This document shows, in pieces, positions 7,863-16,220 of a DNA stretch of 51,838 bases. The stretch spans positions 1-51,838 of the forward strand of contig CAYLUN010000034.1 of NCBI GenBank assembly GCA_964386865.1, given 5' to 3'. Below the pieces are notes generated by a model. The model had not been told where the DNA came from and searched no databases. It saw only the letters and a list, made by a program, of their open reading frames with translations. Origin of the DNA: CAYLUN01 sp964386865 (GTDB lineage Bacteria > Verrucomicrobiota > Kiritimatiellia > RFP12 > UBA1067). Position 1 is the stretch's first letter. Every line of letters begins with the position of its first letter. The translations under genes and the position numbers were made by a program.

Positions 7863-9871
7863 GATCCCTCCTCGCCGTAGGGCGCCTGCGGCAGCGCGCG
7901 GTTGCCTGGCCGCGTCAGCACCAGTTGCAGGTTTTCGAGCGTCCGCGATTCGAAGGCGGCCTGACAGTAGCAGAGGTAGTAGAGCCACTTGCGGTGGAAC
8001 GCGCTACGACGCGCGATGGGCTCGCGGTGCTCCGGATGCTTCAAGAACGCGCGCTTCCAGTCCGCCAGCGTGCGGGCGTAGTGCACGCCGATGTTCTCGA
8101 CGCTCTCGACGAGCAGCGAGGAGTCGCGCGTCATCGCCTCGCACATCGCGGTGAGCGACGGCAAGTGGCCGCCAGGAAAGACGTGCTTGCGGATCCAGTC
8201 GCAGTCCTTGCGGTAGACCTCGTAGCGCTGGTCCGGGATGGTGATCACCTGGACAACGGCCAGCCCGTCGGGCTTCAGCAGGTCGTCGCAGCGCCGGAAG
8301 AAGGTGCCGAGGTGACGGTGGCCCACCGCCTCGAGCATCTCGATGGAGACGATCTTGTCGAACGCGCCGGAAAAGGTGCGGTAGTCCTGAAGCAGGATCT
8401 CGACCCGGTCGTTGAGGCCGGCGGCTCGGACGCGTTCGCGGGCCATCGCATACTGCTCCGCAGAGAGCGTCAGCCCCGTCACGCGGCAGCCCCGCGTGCG
8501 AGCCGCCCGCAGCGCGAAGCCGCCCCACCCGCAGCCGATCTCCAGCACGTGGTCGCCGGGCCGCAGGCGGGCCTTCTCGATGATCGCGTCCAGCTTGTTG
8601 ACCTGCGCCTGTTCCAGCGAGTCGCCCGGCCGCAGATAGATTCCGCTCGAATACATCATGCTGGGGTCGAGAAAGGTCTGAAAGAACGCGTTGCTCAGGT
8701 CGTAGTGCGCGTGGATGTTCTTGCGGCTGCCGCGCAGCGTGTTGTCATGCAGAAGATGGCCGAGCCGCTCCAGCAAGGCGTTCGCGAGGGTCGGCGCGAG
8801 CCGCCGGTCTGCGAGCGGCGCGCGGTTGTCGATCAGGAGGCGGATCACCGCATTGAGGTCGGGCGTGTCCCACAGGCCCTCGATATAGGCGTCGCCGAGG
8901 CCGATGTCGCCGCCCGTGGCGACGCGCGTGTAGAACGACCAGTCGCACACGGTGAGGCGGGCGCGGTGCGCGCCCGCGGGGTCGCCGAGCACGCGGGCGC
9001 CCTCGGGCGTCTCCAGGTCGAGCCGCCCCACGCGGATGCGCCCCAGCGCGGCTTCAATCGCTCGCCCGCAGAGGCGCTGGAACGGCGAAGGCGCGCACAA
9101 GCGAAGCGACCCGGCGCGGGAGGCTACCGGCCGGGCGTGAAAAGGCAAGCGCTTGACGACATACAGCTGCGCGGCCTCCCACAGGATGCGGGGCATCGTG
9201 CGCCACGGCGCCAGCAGCGGATGCCACAGCGCCCGGCGCAGGGCCTCGCGCGAAAGCGGCACGCGGCCCTCTTCCGTGAGGCTGGCCGTCATGACAGGCC
9301 CGTCCGGCTTGTGCAAGTCGATGTGCGCCTCGAGCCGCGTCCGCGCGTCCGAGAAGCGCATCTCATAGAACCCTTCGACCGCGTTGAAGGGCGAAACGTG
9401 AAACGCCTTTTCGAGGCGGCAGGCCGCCAGAAAGGCCGGGTCTGGCGACGCCGCCGACCCGGGCACCACGTAGAGGTGGCGGTCTCCCACCACGTTGTTC
9501 ACTTCCACCAAGATCGCGATGAGCGAGCCGGAGCCGGCGAACGCATAGTAAAAGCTGACGGGGTTGAAGACATACCGAAAGCAAGCCGCATCCGTAACCA
9601 GCCACAGGCGGGCGGGCCGCTCCGCGTAGCCGTTCTGTCGCAGCAGGCGCTCCGCCTTCTCGCGGAGCGTGCCCGGCCCGCGGTCGAGGCCGTCGCGGTC
9701 GTAGATCGAAACCGGCGCGAAGCGGTTGTAGCCGAAGAGCGGCAGCGAGCGATCCAGCTGCGGGAGCTCGTCGAGGTCGAAGAGATACCGGCACACGGGG
9801 TACGCGAGCGTGTGACGCACGGGCGAGACGCGCGCGTGACGGACCGTCCCAAAGAGGAGAGCCGAATTCAT
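7859..9871 (-). CDS. DUF1365 domain fused to cyclopropane-fatty-acyl-phospholipid synthase
   Basis: One uninterrupted 670-residue frame contains two proteins that are usually separate neighbours. Residues 1 to about 240 are DUF1365 (VRHARVSPVRHTLAYPVCRY near the start, then FNPVSFYYAF). Residues about 260-660 are a CFA synthase with NIHAHYDLSNAFFQTFLD, the SAM-binding VLEIGCGWGG, SIEMLEAVGH and IRKHVFPGGHLPS. The enzyme would methylenate unsaturated acyl chains of membrane phospholipids using SAM. The ATG at 9871 overlaps the flavin oxidoreductase stop by 4 nt, and the gene overlaps the DUF1295 start by 4 nt. DUF1365 has no settled reaction. The fusion supports the idea that it works on the same acyl substrate. 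No frameshift is needed to join the halves. Confidence 0.93.
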   Translation of the reverse strand: MNSALLFGTVRHARVSPVRHTLAYPVCRYLFDLDELPQLDRSLPLFGYNRFAPVSIYDRDGLDRGPGTLREKAERLLRQNGYAERPARLWLVTDAACFRYVFNPVSFYYAFAGSGSLIAILVEVNNVVGDRHLYVVPGSAASPDPAFLAACRLEKAFHVSPFNAVEGFYEMRFSDARTRLEAHIDLHKPDGPVMTASLTEEGRVPLSREALRRALWHPLLAPWRTMPRILWEAAQLYVVKRLPFHARPVASRAGSLRLCAPSPFQRLCGRAIEAALGRIRVGRLDLETPEGARVLGDPAGAHRARLTVCDWSFYTRVATGGDIGLGDAYIEGLWDTPDLNAVIRLLIDNRAPLADRRLAPTLANALLERLGHLLHDNTLRGSRKNIHAHYDLSNAFFQTFLDPSMMYSSGIYLRPGDSLEQAQVNKLDAIIEKARLRPGDHVLEIGCGWGGFALRAARTRGCRVTGLTLSAEQYAMARERVRAAGLNDRVEILLQDYRTFSGAFDKIVSIEMLEAVGHRHLGTFFRRCDDLLKPDGLAVVQVITIPDQRYEVYRKDCDWIRKHVFPGGHLPSLTAMCEAMTRDSSLLVESVENIGVHYARTLADWKRAFLKHPEHREPIARRSAFHRKWLYYLCYCQAAFESRTLENLQLVLTRPGNRALPQAPYGEEGS

Positions 9872-11145
9872 AGGGTGCAGTCAAACCGGCTGGCCACGGC
9901 CACGGCCGATGCGACCGCGTCCTCGTGGAACCCGTTGTTGAAGTAGCTGCCGCAGAAGTGGGTGTGGCGCCGGCCGTTCAGCTCAGGCAGCCTCCCCTGC
10001 GAAGCCACGGCGGCAGCCGTGAAGAGCGGGTGCTCGTACAGGAACTCCGCGATCCGCGCTGCTGGCCTCACGGGGCGGAGCGGGTTGAGCGTAACCAGAT
10101 AGGGCGCCGCGCAGCGCAGGCTCTGCAGACGGTTCATGTAGTAGGTCAGGCAGGCGGGCGCGTCGGCGGCGGCGCTCGTTGGCCGCAGGTAGTTCCACGA
10201 GGCCCACGCCCGGCGCACGGGCGGCATCAGCGCCTCGTCCGTGTGCAGCAGCACCCGGTTGCGCGAGTAGCCCCACGCGCCCAACCATGCGCGCTCGTCG
10301 TCGCTGGGGTCCGCCAGCAGCGCGAGCGCCTCGTCCGCGTGCGCGGCGATCACAACCTCGTCAAACGTCTGCGACTCGCCGGCGTCGAACGCGAGCCGCA
10401 CGCCCTCTGCGGCGCGCGTCACGCTACGCACCGGGCACGACGTCCGAACGTCTCCCGTAAAGGTGTCGAGGAAGCGCTTCACGTAGCTGTGGCTGCCGCC
10501 GGCGACCGTGTGCCACTGGGGTCGGTCGCTCAGGGACAGCAGCCCGTGATTCTCGTAGAAGCGGGCGATGGCGGCCATGGGGAAATCGCGGATGCCGGAA
10601 AAGGGCGTCGACCAGATCGCCGCGGCCATCGGCAGCACGTAGTCGTCGACGACCGGCTGAGGCACGCGCTCCTGCTGGCAGAACTGGCCGAGCGTCAGCT
10701 CGCCCAGGCTGCCTTCGCGCAGGCGCTCGCGCGTTCGCCGCGAGAAGCGCATGATGCCGAGAATGAAGCGCCAGTACGCAGGCGAAAGCGCGCTGAGGCG
10801 GCGCGCGAAGAGCCCTGAGAGCCCGGTGCCCGCGTACGCGAGGCCGCTCGATTCGTTGTAGCAGCTGAACGACATTTCGCTGGGCTGAAAGGCCGCGCCC
10901 AGCCGGCCGAGCAGCCGGATGAAGTTCGGATAAGTGCGGTCGTTGAAAACAATAAATCCCGTGTCTACCGGCGTGCCGGCGTCGGGCCCCGTTTCAAGCA
11001 CCCAGGTGTGCGTGTGCCCGCCGACGTAGTCGTTCTTCTCGAACAGCGTCACGGCAAACCGCTCCTGGAGGAGGTGGGCGGCGGTCAGCCCCGCCACGCC
11101 GCCACCCACGACGGCCACACGCCTGCTGCTTGTTGGTACGCTCAT
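9868..11145 (-). CDS. FAD-dependent amine-oxidase-like oxidoreductase, first gene of the lipid operon
   Basis: The product is 425 residues. It begins with the dinucleotide fold VAVVGGGVAGLTAAHLL, then FEKNDYVGGHTHTW, which binds the FAD, followed by TGFIVFNDRTYPNF. The C-terminus has the second flavin motif (THFCGSYFNNGFHEDAVASA). This is the flavoprotein that travels with DUF1365 and CFA synthase genes. It is annotated as an NAD(P)/FAD-binding or amine oxidase family protein, and probably desaturates or oxidises an acyl lipid. I chose ATG 11145 because a -10 hexamer ends 7 nt before it, which would place the transcription start at or beside the ATG. There is no Shine-Dalgarno sequence, so the mRNA looks leaderless. 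A longer in-frame start exists upstream, but it would lie outside that transcript. Confidence 0.9.
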   Translation of the reverse strand: MSVPTSSRRVAVVGGGVAGLTAAHLLQERFAVTLFEKNDYVGGHTHTWVLETGPDAGTPVDTGFIVFNDRTYPNFIRLLGRLGAAFQPSEMSFSCYNESSGLAYAGTGLSGLFARRLSALSPAYWRFILGIMRFSRRTRERLREGSLGELTLGQFCQQERVPQPVVDDYVLPMAAAIWSTPFSGIRDFPMAAIARFYENHGLLSLSDRPQWHTVAGGSHSYVKRFLDTFTGDVRTSCPVRSVTRAAEGVRLAFDAGESQTFDEVVIAAHADEALALLADPSDDERAWLGAWGYSRNRVLLHTDEALMPPVRRAWASWNYLRPTSAAADAPACLTYYMNRLQSLRCAAPYLVTLNPLRPVRPAARIAEFLYEHPLFTAAAVASQGRLPELNGRRHTHFCGSYFNNGFHEDAVASAVAVASRFDCTL

Positions 11146-11152
11146 GGTTGTC

Positions 11153-11179
11153 AGTATACTGCCACTCGGGCTTTCACAA
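11153..11179 (-). promoter_or_regulatory. Promoter of the lipid operon, leaderless
   Basis: On the minus strand, TTGTGA (11179-11174) and TATACT (11158-11153) are separated by 15 nt, a short spacer. Only 7 nt separate the -10 from the ATG at 11145, so transcription should start at or next to the start codon. Confidence 0.5.
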
Positions 11180-11233
11180 ATAGAAAAATCGCTCGTGTAG
11201 AGCGGGCGGCCGCGGAGCCTTTCGCCATCGCCG

Positions 11234-13633
11234 TCACTGAACGCTGAAGACCGTCCCCTTGCGCTCGCGCAGATAACCATCGGAGCTCAGCGCCAGCCAC
11301 CGCCTCTGGCCGCCGATGCGGATCATGCCAAGCTGCGTCACGGTCAGCCCGGAGTCGTTCGAGCCGAACCGGACTGCGTCGAGGTCGAACGTCCCCGCCA
11401 GATTGAGCGTGCCGCTCCACGTCTGCCCGCTGCTGTCGGCGAACGCGAGGCGCCCCGTGCCGTCGCCCAGGTCGATCGCGGCGACGCCGCTCACGGTCAG
11501 CTGCTGAACCGCGTTGTTCCACGCCCCGATGCTGAGCGTGCCGCCGGCCAGCGTGACCGCGGTGCTGGCGCTCAGCGCGCCGTCGCAGCCGAGCGCGAGC
11601 GTGCCGGCGTTCAGCACGGTGGCGCCGGCGTAGGTGTTGTTGGTGCCCGCCAGCGTCAGCGAGCCGGAGCCGTCCTTGACGAGGCTGACGTTGCCGTCGA
11701 TGTGGCCGTAGTAGATGGTGTTGGCGGCCTGGTTGACGGTCAGGACGCTGACCGTGTCGCTGCTGTTGGTGACAAACCGCTGCCCAGAGGTGTAGGAGCT
11801 ATCCAGAAAGCCGGCGACCGTCTGGCTGAACCCGCTGAGGTCGAACTTCGACGGATCGGCCACGCTCGTCGGATGCAGATCGAGCGTGGTGCCGACCGGC
11901 AGGGTGTTGGTCGCGCCCAAGGCAAGCGTGCCGCGGAGGATGCCCGTCGTGCCCTTGTAGGTGTTGTTGGTGCCCGCGACGACCACGCGGCCATTGCCCG
12001 GTTCGCCGCTGATGAACAGGTGGTCCGCCCCGGTGAAGCCGCCGGACCGGATCGGGCCGTTGACGATGAGCACGCCGTTCAGCTTATTCCCGAGGCGCGG
12101 AGTCCAATTGTTCGCGTCGTTCAGCACCACCACACCGTTCCACGTGCCCGTGCTATTGTTGGCGGCCTGCAGGGCGCCGCGGTTGTTCTCGCCGTTGCCC
12201 GCCAGAAACACGGTCTCAGCCTCGATCACGATCCCGTTCGTCAGCTGCAGCGAGCCAGCATCGGCCACGCTCGTGGCCGCGTTGGTCGCGCCGAGCGCGA
12301 GGTTGTTGGCCGCGATCAGCGTGCTCGCGCTAATCGTCGTCGCGCCCGTGTAGGTGTTCGCGCCCGCTACGAGCAGGGTGCCGCCGCCCGCCGTCATCAG
12401 CCGCCCGCCGATGCTCAGCGTGCCCAGGAGCGCCAGTCCGCCGGAGCCGAGGGAGGTCAGGGAGTTGGTGCTCCCGCCGTCGGACACCGGCCCGCCGAGG
12501 GCCAGCGTCCTCACTCCGTTGCTGAACACCATGCTGCCGGGCAGGGTCACCGGGCTCGTGCCGAGGTTCAGGTCGCGGGTGCCGACAAAGGCGAGGAAGT
12601 TGGTGTAGAGGTAGAGCGGGGTGTTCAGGACGTTCACGACCGCCGCGCCGCTGGAGTTGTCGAGGCGGCCGCCGTTGACCGTGAGCGACGCCGCGCCCAG
12701 CGCCGCCGCGTGGTTGACGGCCAGCGTGCCGGCGTTCAGCGTGACGCCCGAGCTGATGGTGTTCGAGCCGCCCAGCGCCAGCGTACCTTCGTTGACCGTG
12801 ATCGCGCCCACCGTGTTCGACACATTCAGATTCAGCATGCCCAAACCGATCTTGGTGATAGAACCGGGCCCATTGATCGACGCCGCGTTGGAAACCGTGT
12901 TAGCCTGGGTATCGAACGTGACGGGGCCGAGCAGCCGGCAGACCCAGTTCGTGTTGGGATACATCCACGAAGCATTGCCCGTGCTCTTCCAGCTCTGCAG
13001 CGTACCGCCGTACAGGTTCATCGAGGCCATATAGATGTTATCGTTGCCGTTAAGCGACATTCCCGTAAAACCCAGCGTACCGTTTACGAGGTTGACCGTG
13101 CCGACCGAACACCAGATGTTGATCTTATCGACACGCGCAAAGCCGTTGCTGACCGTCAGCGTCGCCACACTGCTATACGCCCCGAGGCATAAGGCGTTGT
13201 TCGTACTGATATAGGTGCCGCCATCGATCAGCAGAAGGCCGTTGCCGGCGCCATTACTCACAAAATCGCCACTCCCTTTCGTCTCCAGGATACCGCCCGT
13301 AATCGCCAAAGATCCATTCGCGCCGTCGGCGATTCGCAGGCAGCGCGCGTTGCTGGTGAAGATCGTCGCGCCGTTCGCAGCCGAGTAGACGATCCGGTTG
13401 TTTGTTCTGTTGGTGATGTAGAGCGTGGCGTCGAAAGTGCCGCCGGTGAGCGCCATGACACCGCGCTGCCAGTTGGCGGGAGTTCCCCAGTCCGAACTTG
13501 CCGAACCGCCCCACCCATAGTTGACCGCCGCCGCCGGCAACGCTACGAGGCTTGCCGCTGCGAGGAGAATCACGCCCGCCTTAAGACCGCTCGAAGAACA
13601 CCGTGTTGTACCACTGACAACGACTCCGCTCAT
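11234..13633 (-). CDS. Secreted PATR (autotransporter-associated beta-strand repeat) protein
   Basis: The product is 799 residues starting at ATG 13633, with a clear AGGAGG 5 nt upstream. Residues 17-36 form a signal peptide (VILLAAASLVALPAAA). From about residue 40 to 760 the chain is a Gly/Asn/Thr/Ser/Leu-rich right-handed beta-helix with recurrent PATR units, such as GTLALGGSNTISSGVTLNAG and NTYKGTTGILRGTLALGATN. No C-terminal autotransporter barrel is present. The last 30 residues (RRWLALSSDGYLRERKGTVF) are a short tail found on such proteins in PVC bacteria. By family it is a surface or extracellular filamentous protein, with adhesion or structure most likely; no enzymatic residues are evident. 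The gene stands alone, ending 88 bp upstream of the lipid operon's first ATG. Confidence 0.88.
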   Translation of the reverse strand: MSGVVVSGTTRCSSSGLKAGVILLAAASLVALPAAAVNYGWGGSASSDWGTPANWQRGVMALTGGTFDATLYITNRTNNRIVYSAANGATIFTSNARCLRIADGANGSLAITGGILETKGSGDFVSNGAGNGLLLIDGGTYISTNNALCLGAYSSVATLTVSNGFARVDKINIWCSVGTVNLVNGTLGFTGMSLNGNDNIYMASMNLYGGTLQSWKSTGNASWMYPNTNWVCRLLGPVTFDTQANTVSNAASINGPGSITKIGLGMLNLNVSNTVGAITVNEGTLALGGSNTISSGVTLNAGTLAVNHAAALGAASLTVNGGRLDNSSGAAVVNVLNTPLYLYTNFLAFVGTRDLNLGTSPVTLPGSMVFSNGVRTLALGGPVSDGGSTNSLTSLGSGGLALLGTLSIGGRLMTAGGGTLLVAGANTYTGATTISASTLIAANNLALGATNAATSVADAGSLQLTNGIVIEAETVFLAGNGENNRGALQAANNSTGTWNGVVVLNDANNWTPRLGNKLNGVLIVNGPIRSGGFTGADHLFISGEPGNGRVVVAGTNNTYKGTTGILRGTLALGATNTLPVGTTLDLHPTSVADPSKFDLSGFSQTVAGFLDSSYTSGQRFVTNSSDTVSVLTVNQAANTIYYGHIDGNVSLVKDGSGSLTLAGTNNTYAGATVLNAGTLALGCDGALSASTAVTLAGGTLSIGAWNNAVQQLTVSGVAAIDLGDGTGRLAFADSSGQTWSGTLNLAGTFDLDAVRFGSNDSGLTVTQLGMIRIGGQRRWLALSSDGYLRERKGTVFSVQ

Positions 13634-13759
13634 CGCGACCTCCTATCCATGCATAACTTTGGATACCTAATAGTGTACACGATGACGGTGGTCGTGTGTG
13701 AGGGTTATTTGTAATCGGCAAGTGCCGGTGAGATCGCGAGTACAGTGCGTATCGGTTGC

Positions 13760-13901
13760 GGAGCGACTGGGAGCGCGGGCGCCCCCGCCCGCCGCGTGAA
13801 AGTTGATGCAAGGCAGACGCGCAACCAAACATGGAACGACAGGCTGCGACCGGATGTGTGACCGCCGCTCCGGCGGGCGGGGGCGCCCGCGCTCCCAGTC
13901 T
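13760..13901. mobile_element. 142-bp MITE-like palindromic element, copy A
   Basis: Perfect inverted repeats of 30 bp (13765-13794 and 13871-13900, starting GACTGGGAGCGCGGGCGCC) flank a 76-bp centre. A second copy of exactly the same length, about 80 percent identical by eye, is at 31531-31672. It encodes no protein: the apparent Arg/Pro-rich frames through it are repeat translations. It lies in the 600-bp gene-free stretch 13634-14235. Confidence 0.75.
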
Positions 13902-14037
13902 CGCGCCACGCGTTCATCTGAAACGCGCCGTCCTCGCATACCCCCGTCACTGACCGATTACGGGCTATTTCGGGCAGCCTCGGAACGGACGTATTTGGTA
14001 AGCGTCAAAAGAGTCGAGACGGTTTGCGCTATGACCG

Positions 14038-14101
14038 GGGCCGGCTGAAGCCGGCACAACAGGCCAGCGTGTTCGTTCGTTGTCCCGGCTTCAGCCGGCC
14101 C
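14038..14101. repeat. REP-type palindrome with CGGCTGAAGCCGG core
   Basis: Arms of 23 bp (14038-14060 and 14079-14101) pair with a single mismatch around an 18-nt loop. A related CTGAAG/CTTCAG palindrome occurs at 41954-42112. It sits between the PATR and tpx genes and encodes nothing. Confidence 0.7.
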
Positions 14102-14163
14102 AGAGCACCTGCCGGAGCCCTATTGCGCATGAGCGCCAAATCGCAATGCGCCCCCCGGAACGA

Positions 14164-14198
14164 AAGGCGGGCCGCAGGGGTTTCCCGCGGCCCGCCTT
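14164..14198 (-). terminator. Terminator of tpx
   Basis: A perfect 12-bp stem (AAGGCGGGCCGC/GCGGCCCGCCTT) with an 11-nt loop lies about 37 nt beyond the tpx stop. On the minus strand it is followed by TTTCGTTCC, a short U-rich tail, so it is a plausible intrinsic terminator. Confidence 0.7.
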
Positions 14199-14235
14199 GA
14201 GAGCGTCCATGCGCGTGTCAGCGCGTGTCAGCGCG

Positions 14236-14739
14236 CTACTTGGCGAGCGCCTTCAGCGCCGCCTCGTAATCGGGCTCCTTGGTGATCTCCGCCACGTGCT
14301 CGGCGTAGGCCACTGTGCCCGCGCCGTCGACGATCACGATCGCGCGCGACATCAGGCCTCGCAACGGTCCCGCGCTGATCACGACGCCGTAGTCCTTGCC
14401 GAACTCGGGCGAGCGGAAGGTCGAGAGCGGGCTGACCTTGTCGAGCCCTTCGACCGTGCAGAAGCGGCCGTGCGCGAAGGGCAGGTCGGCGGAGATGCAG
14501 AGCACCACCGTCGCGCCCAAGGCTGCGGCCTCGGCGTTGAAGCGCCGCACGGAGGCGGCGCAGACCGGCGTATCGATGCTGGGGAAGATGTTCAGAACCA
14601 CCTTTTTGCCCGCGAAGTCCGACAGCTTGACGTCCGACAGGTCCTTGCCCGCGAGCGTAAACGCCGGTGCTTTCGCGCCGACTGCAGGGAGCGCACCCGC
14701 CGTCTGAACCGCATTACCCTTGAAAGTGACTTGAGCCAT
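14236..14739 (-). CDS. tpx: Thiol peroxidase, atypical 2-Cys peroxiredoxin
   Basis: The product is 167 residues, the usual Tpx length. It reduces hydroperoxides using thioredoxin. The peroxidatic Cys is C60 in FPSIDTPVCAASVRRF and the resolving Cys is C94 in SADLPFAHGRFC, matching C61 and C95 of the Escherichia coli enzyme. C81 is also conserved. The Met at 14739 is preceded by AAGGAGGAG at ideal spacing, which decides against an in-frame Met 13 codons upstream. The gene is monocistronic, with its own sigma-70-type promoter (14793-14822) and a terminator. A periplasmic location is not indicated, as no signal peptide is seen. It would protect against peroxides formed in the cytoplasm. Confidence 0.95.
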   Translation of the reverse strand: MAQVTFKGNAVQTAGALPAVGAKAPAFTLAGKDLSDVKLSDFAGKKVVLNIFPSIDTPVCAASVRRFNAEAAALGATVVLCISADLPFAHGRFCTVEGLDKVSPLSTFRSPEFGKDYGVVISAGPLRGLMSRAIVIVDGAGTVAYAEHVAEITKEPDYEAALKALAK

Positions 14740-14792
14740 ACTCTCCTCCTTTTTCAAAAACTCGTGCACTCCGCACAAGTTAGATGAGGCTT

Positions 14793-14822
14793 ACTTTAGC
14801 AGAACTCGGGCCGCCGCGTCAA
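14793..14822 (-). promoter_or_regulatory. tpx promoter
   Basis: On the minus strand, TTGACG (14822-14817), an 18-nt spacer and TAAAGT (14798-14793) give a good sigma-70 promoter. The predicted leader is about 45 nt and ends in the AAGGAGGAG ribosome-binding site. Confidence 0.7.
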
Positions 14823-14870
14823 CCGCCCAAATCATCTTTCGCCGGTTTCTGCGTCATCTGGCGGGCGCCT

Positions 14871-16211
14871 TCAGACCTGCCAGGGCGCGCGCATGGCGCG
14901 GGCGCGAAGCCGGTTGGCCTCCTCGTCACCCACAAAGGACTCTCGAACCGGATCCCATTTTAAGCTGCGCTTCAGATCCAAGCAGAGGTCCATGATCAAG
15001 TTGGTTGTCATGGTGCGGTGCGCCACCTCGGCAGGCGTCACGGTCGTGCGCCGCGACCGGACGCTATTCAGAAAATCGCGCAGGTGGTTCAGCGGCCGCT
15101 GGGTCCGCGCGACGTACTCCTGCACGAGCTTCTTGTACTCCCGGAGCAAAGCTGGAGAGGACACGTCTGGCTTCTCGTACCCGTCGGCTGTCGCAACCGA
15201 CCCGTCCGTGCCCTCGTAGCGCACGCCGCAGGATCCGCGCCAGCCGCCGCACTGCGCGACCAGCTTGAGCCCGTTCGCGAAACGCACCGTCATGCCTGCG
15301 CCCTTAAGATCCGCGGGGTATTCGTACTCCACGGGTGATGTGTCGGCAAGGCCCAGATCCAGCTGGCACTGGAGAATCGTATGCGACCCCCACTGCGGAA
15401 TGCCGCCCGCAAAGTCCACCTGCGTGTACCACCCCGGCGCCGGCCAGCTGCGCACGAACGCTTTGTTGTACGGCCGCCACGGGGAAGGGCCCAGCCACAG
15501 CTCCCAGTCGAACTCCTCTTTAGGCGGCTCAGGTTCGGCGGGCAGCACCGCGTTGACCCGCGGCCAGGCCGGAAGATAACCGAGGTGGGCGTAGGCGGTG
15601 TGCACCCTCCCCAGCCGCCCCGACCGCGCCAACTCTCCGGCGAACACGTAGTTTGGCTCGCTTGCCCGCTGCGCGCCGGTTTGAAAGATCCGCCCATACC
15701 GCTTGGCCGCCGCCACCAGCGCCTGCCCCTCTGCGATAGCCAACGTTCCGGGCTTCTCGCAGTAGACGTCCTTGCCCGCCTGCATCGCAAGCACCGAGGC
15801 CGGCGTGTGCCAGCGGTCACCGGTCGCGATCAAGACCGCGTCTGTGTCCGCCTGCTCAGCCAGCAGCTCGCGAAAATCCCGGTAGGCCGCACAGTCCGCC
15901 GTGCCGTACTTGCCGTCCACCGCGCGCTTCGCCTGTTCGCGCCGCCCCTTCTGCACGTCGCAGACTGCGACGAACTGGACGTCCGGCTGGCCTAAGAGCC
16001 AGTTGAGGTCACCGCTTCCCCGCCCGCCGACGCCGATCGCGCCCATCACGATCCGTTCACTCGGCGCCACCGCTCCGCCACGACCCAGCGCCGAGGCCGG
16101 AACCAGCGCAGGGAACACCAGCGCGCCGCCCGCACCGGCCGCTCGCCGAAGAAACTGCCGGCGGCTCGACGCGCCGCCTACTCCGCTCGCCTCAGAACAA
16201 AGTGTGCCCAT
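14871..16211 (-). CDS. Tat-exported Gfo/Idh/MocA family oxidoreductase
   Basis: The product is 446 residues. The N-terminus has a twin-arginine signal (SRRQFLRRAAGAGGALVFPA), typical of the exported PVC and Bacteroidetes branch of this family. The Rossmann motif is GAIGVGGRGSGDLNWLL. The family EKP motif appears as CEKPGTLAIAEGQALVAAA, where the Lys is the usual catalytic residue. A C-terminal alpha/beta domain covers about residues 190-420. Such enzymes carry a tightly bound NAD(P) and oxidise or epimerise sugars in the periplasm. The gene starts 9 bp after the DUF1080-HEAT gene and is the last of the glycan cluster, suggesting it acts on a sugar released by GH97 or GH35. The exact substrate cannot be read from the sequence. 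Confidence 0.9.
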   Translation of the reverse strand: MGTLCSEASGVGGASSRRQFLRRAAGAGGALVFPALVPASALGRGGAVAPSERIVMGAIGVGGRGSGDLNWLLGQPDVQFVAVCDVQKGRREQAKRAVDGKYGTADCAAYRDFRELLAEQADTDAVLIATGDRWHTPASVLAMQAGKDVYCEKPGTLAIAEGQALVAAAKRYGRIFQTGAQRASEPNYVFAGELARSGRLGRVHTAYAHLGYLPAWPRVNAVLPAEPEPPKEEFDWELWLGPSPWRPYNKAFVRSWPAPGWYTQVDFAGGIPQWGSHTILQCQLDLGLADTSPVEYEYPADLKGAGMTVRFANGLKLVAQCGGWRGSCGVRYEGTDGSVATADGYEKPDVSSPALLREYKKLVQEYVARTQRPLNHLRDFLNSVRSRRTTVTPAEVAHRTMTTNLIMDLCLDLKRSLKWDPVRESFVGDEEANRLRARAMRAPWQV

Positions 16212-16220
16212 GACCGCCCC

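Noticed and set aside
7925..9946. 673-codon plus-strand frame opposite the cyclopropane synthase fusion
   Set aside because: Antisense to clear SAM-binding and CFA synthase motifs; no start signal or family likeness.
11702..13192. Plus-strand frame opposite the PATR protein
   Set aside because: Charged low-complexity translation of a repetitive gene; the real strand has a signal peptide and Shine-Dalgarno sequence.
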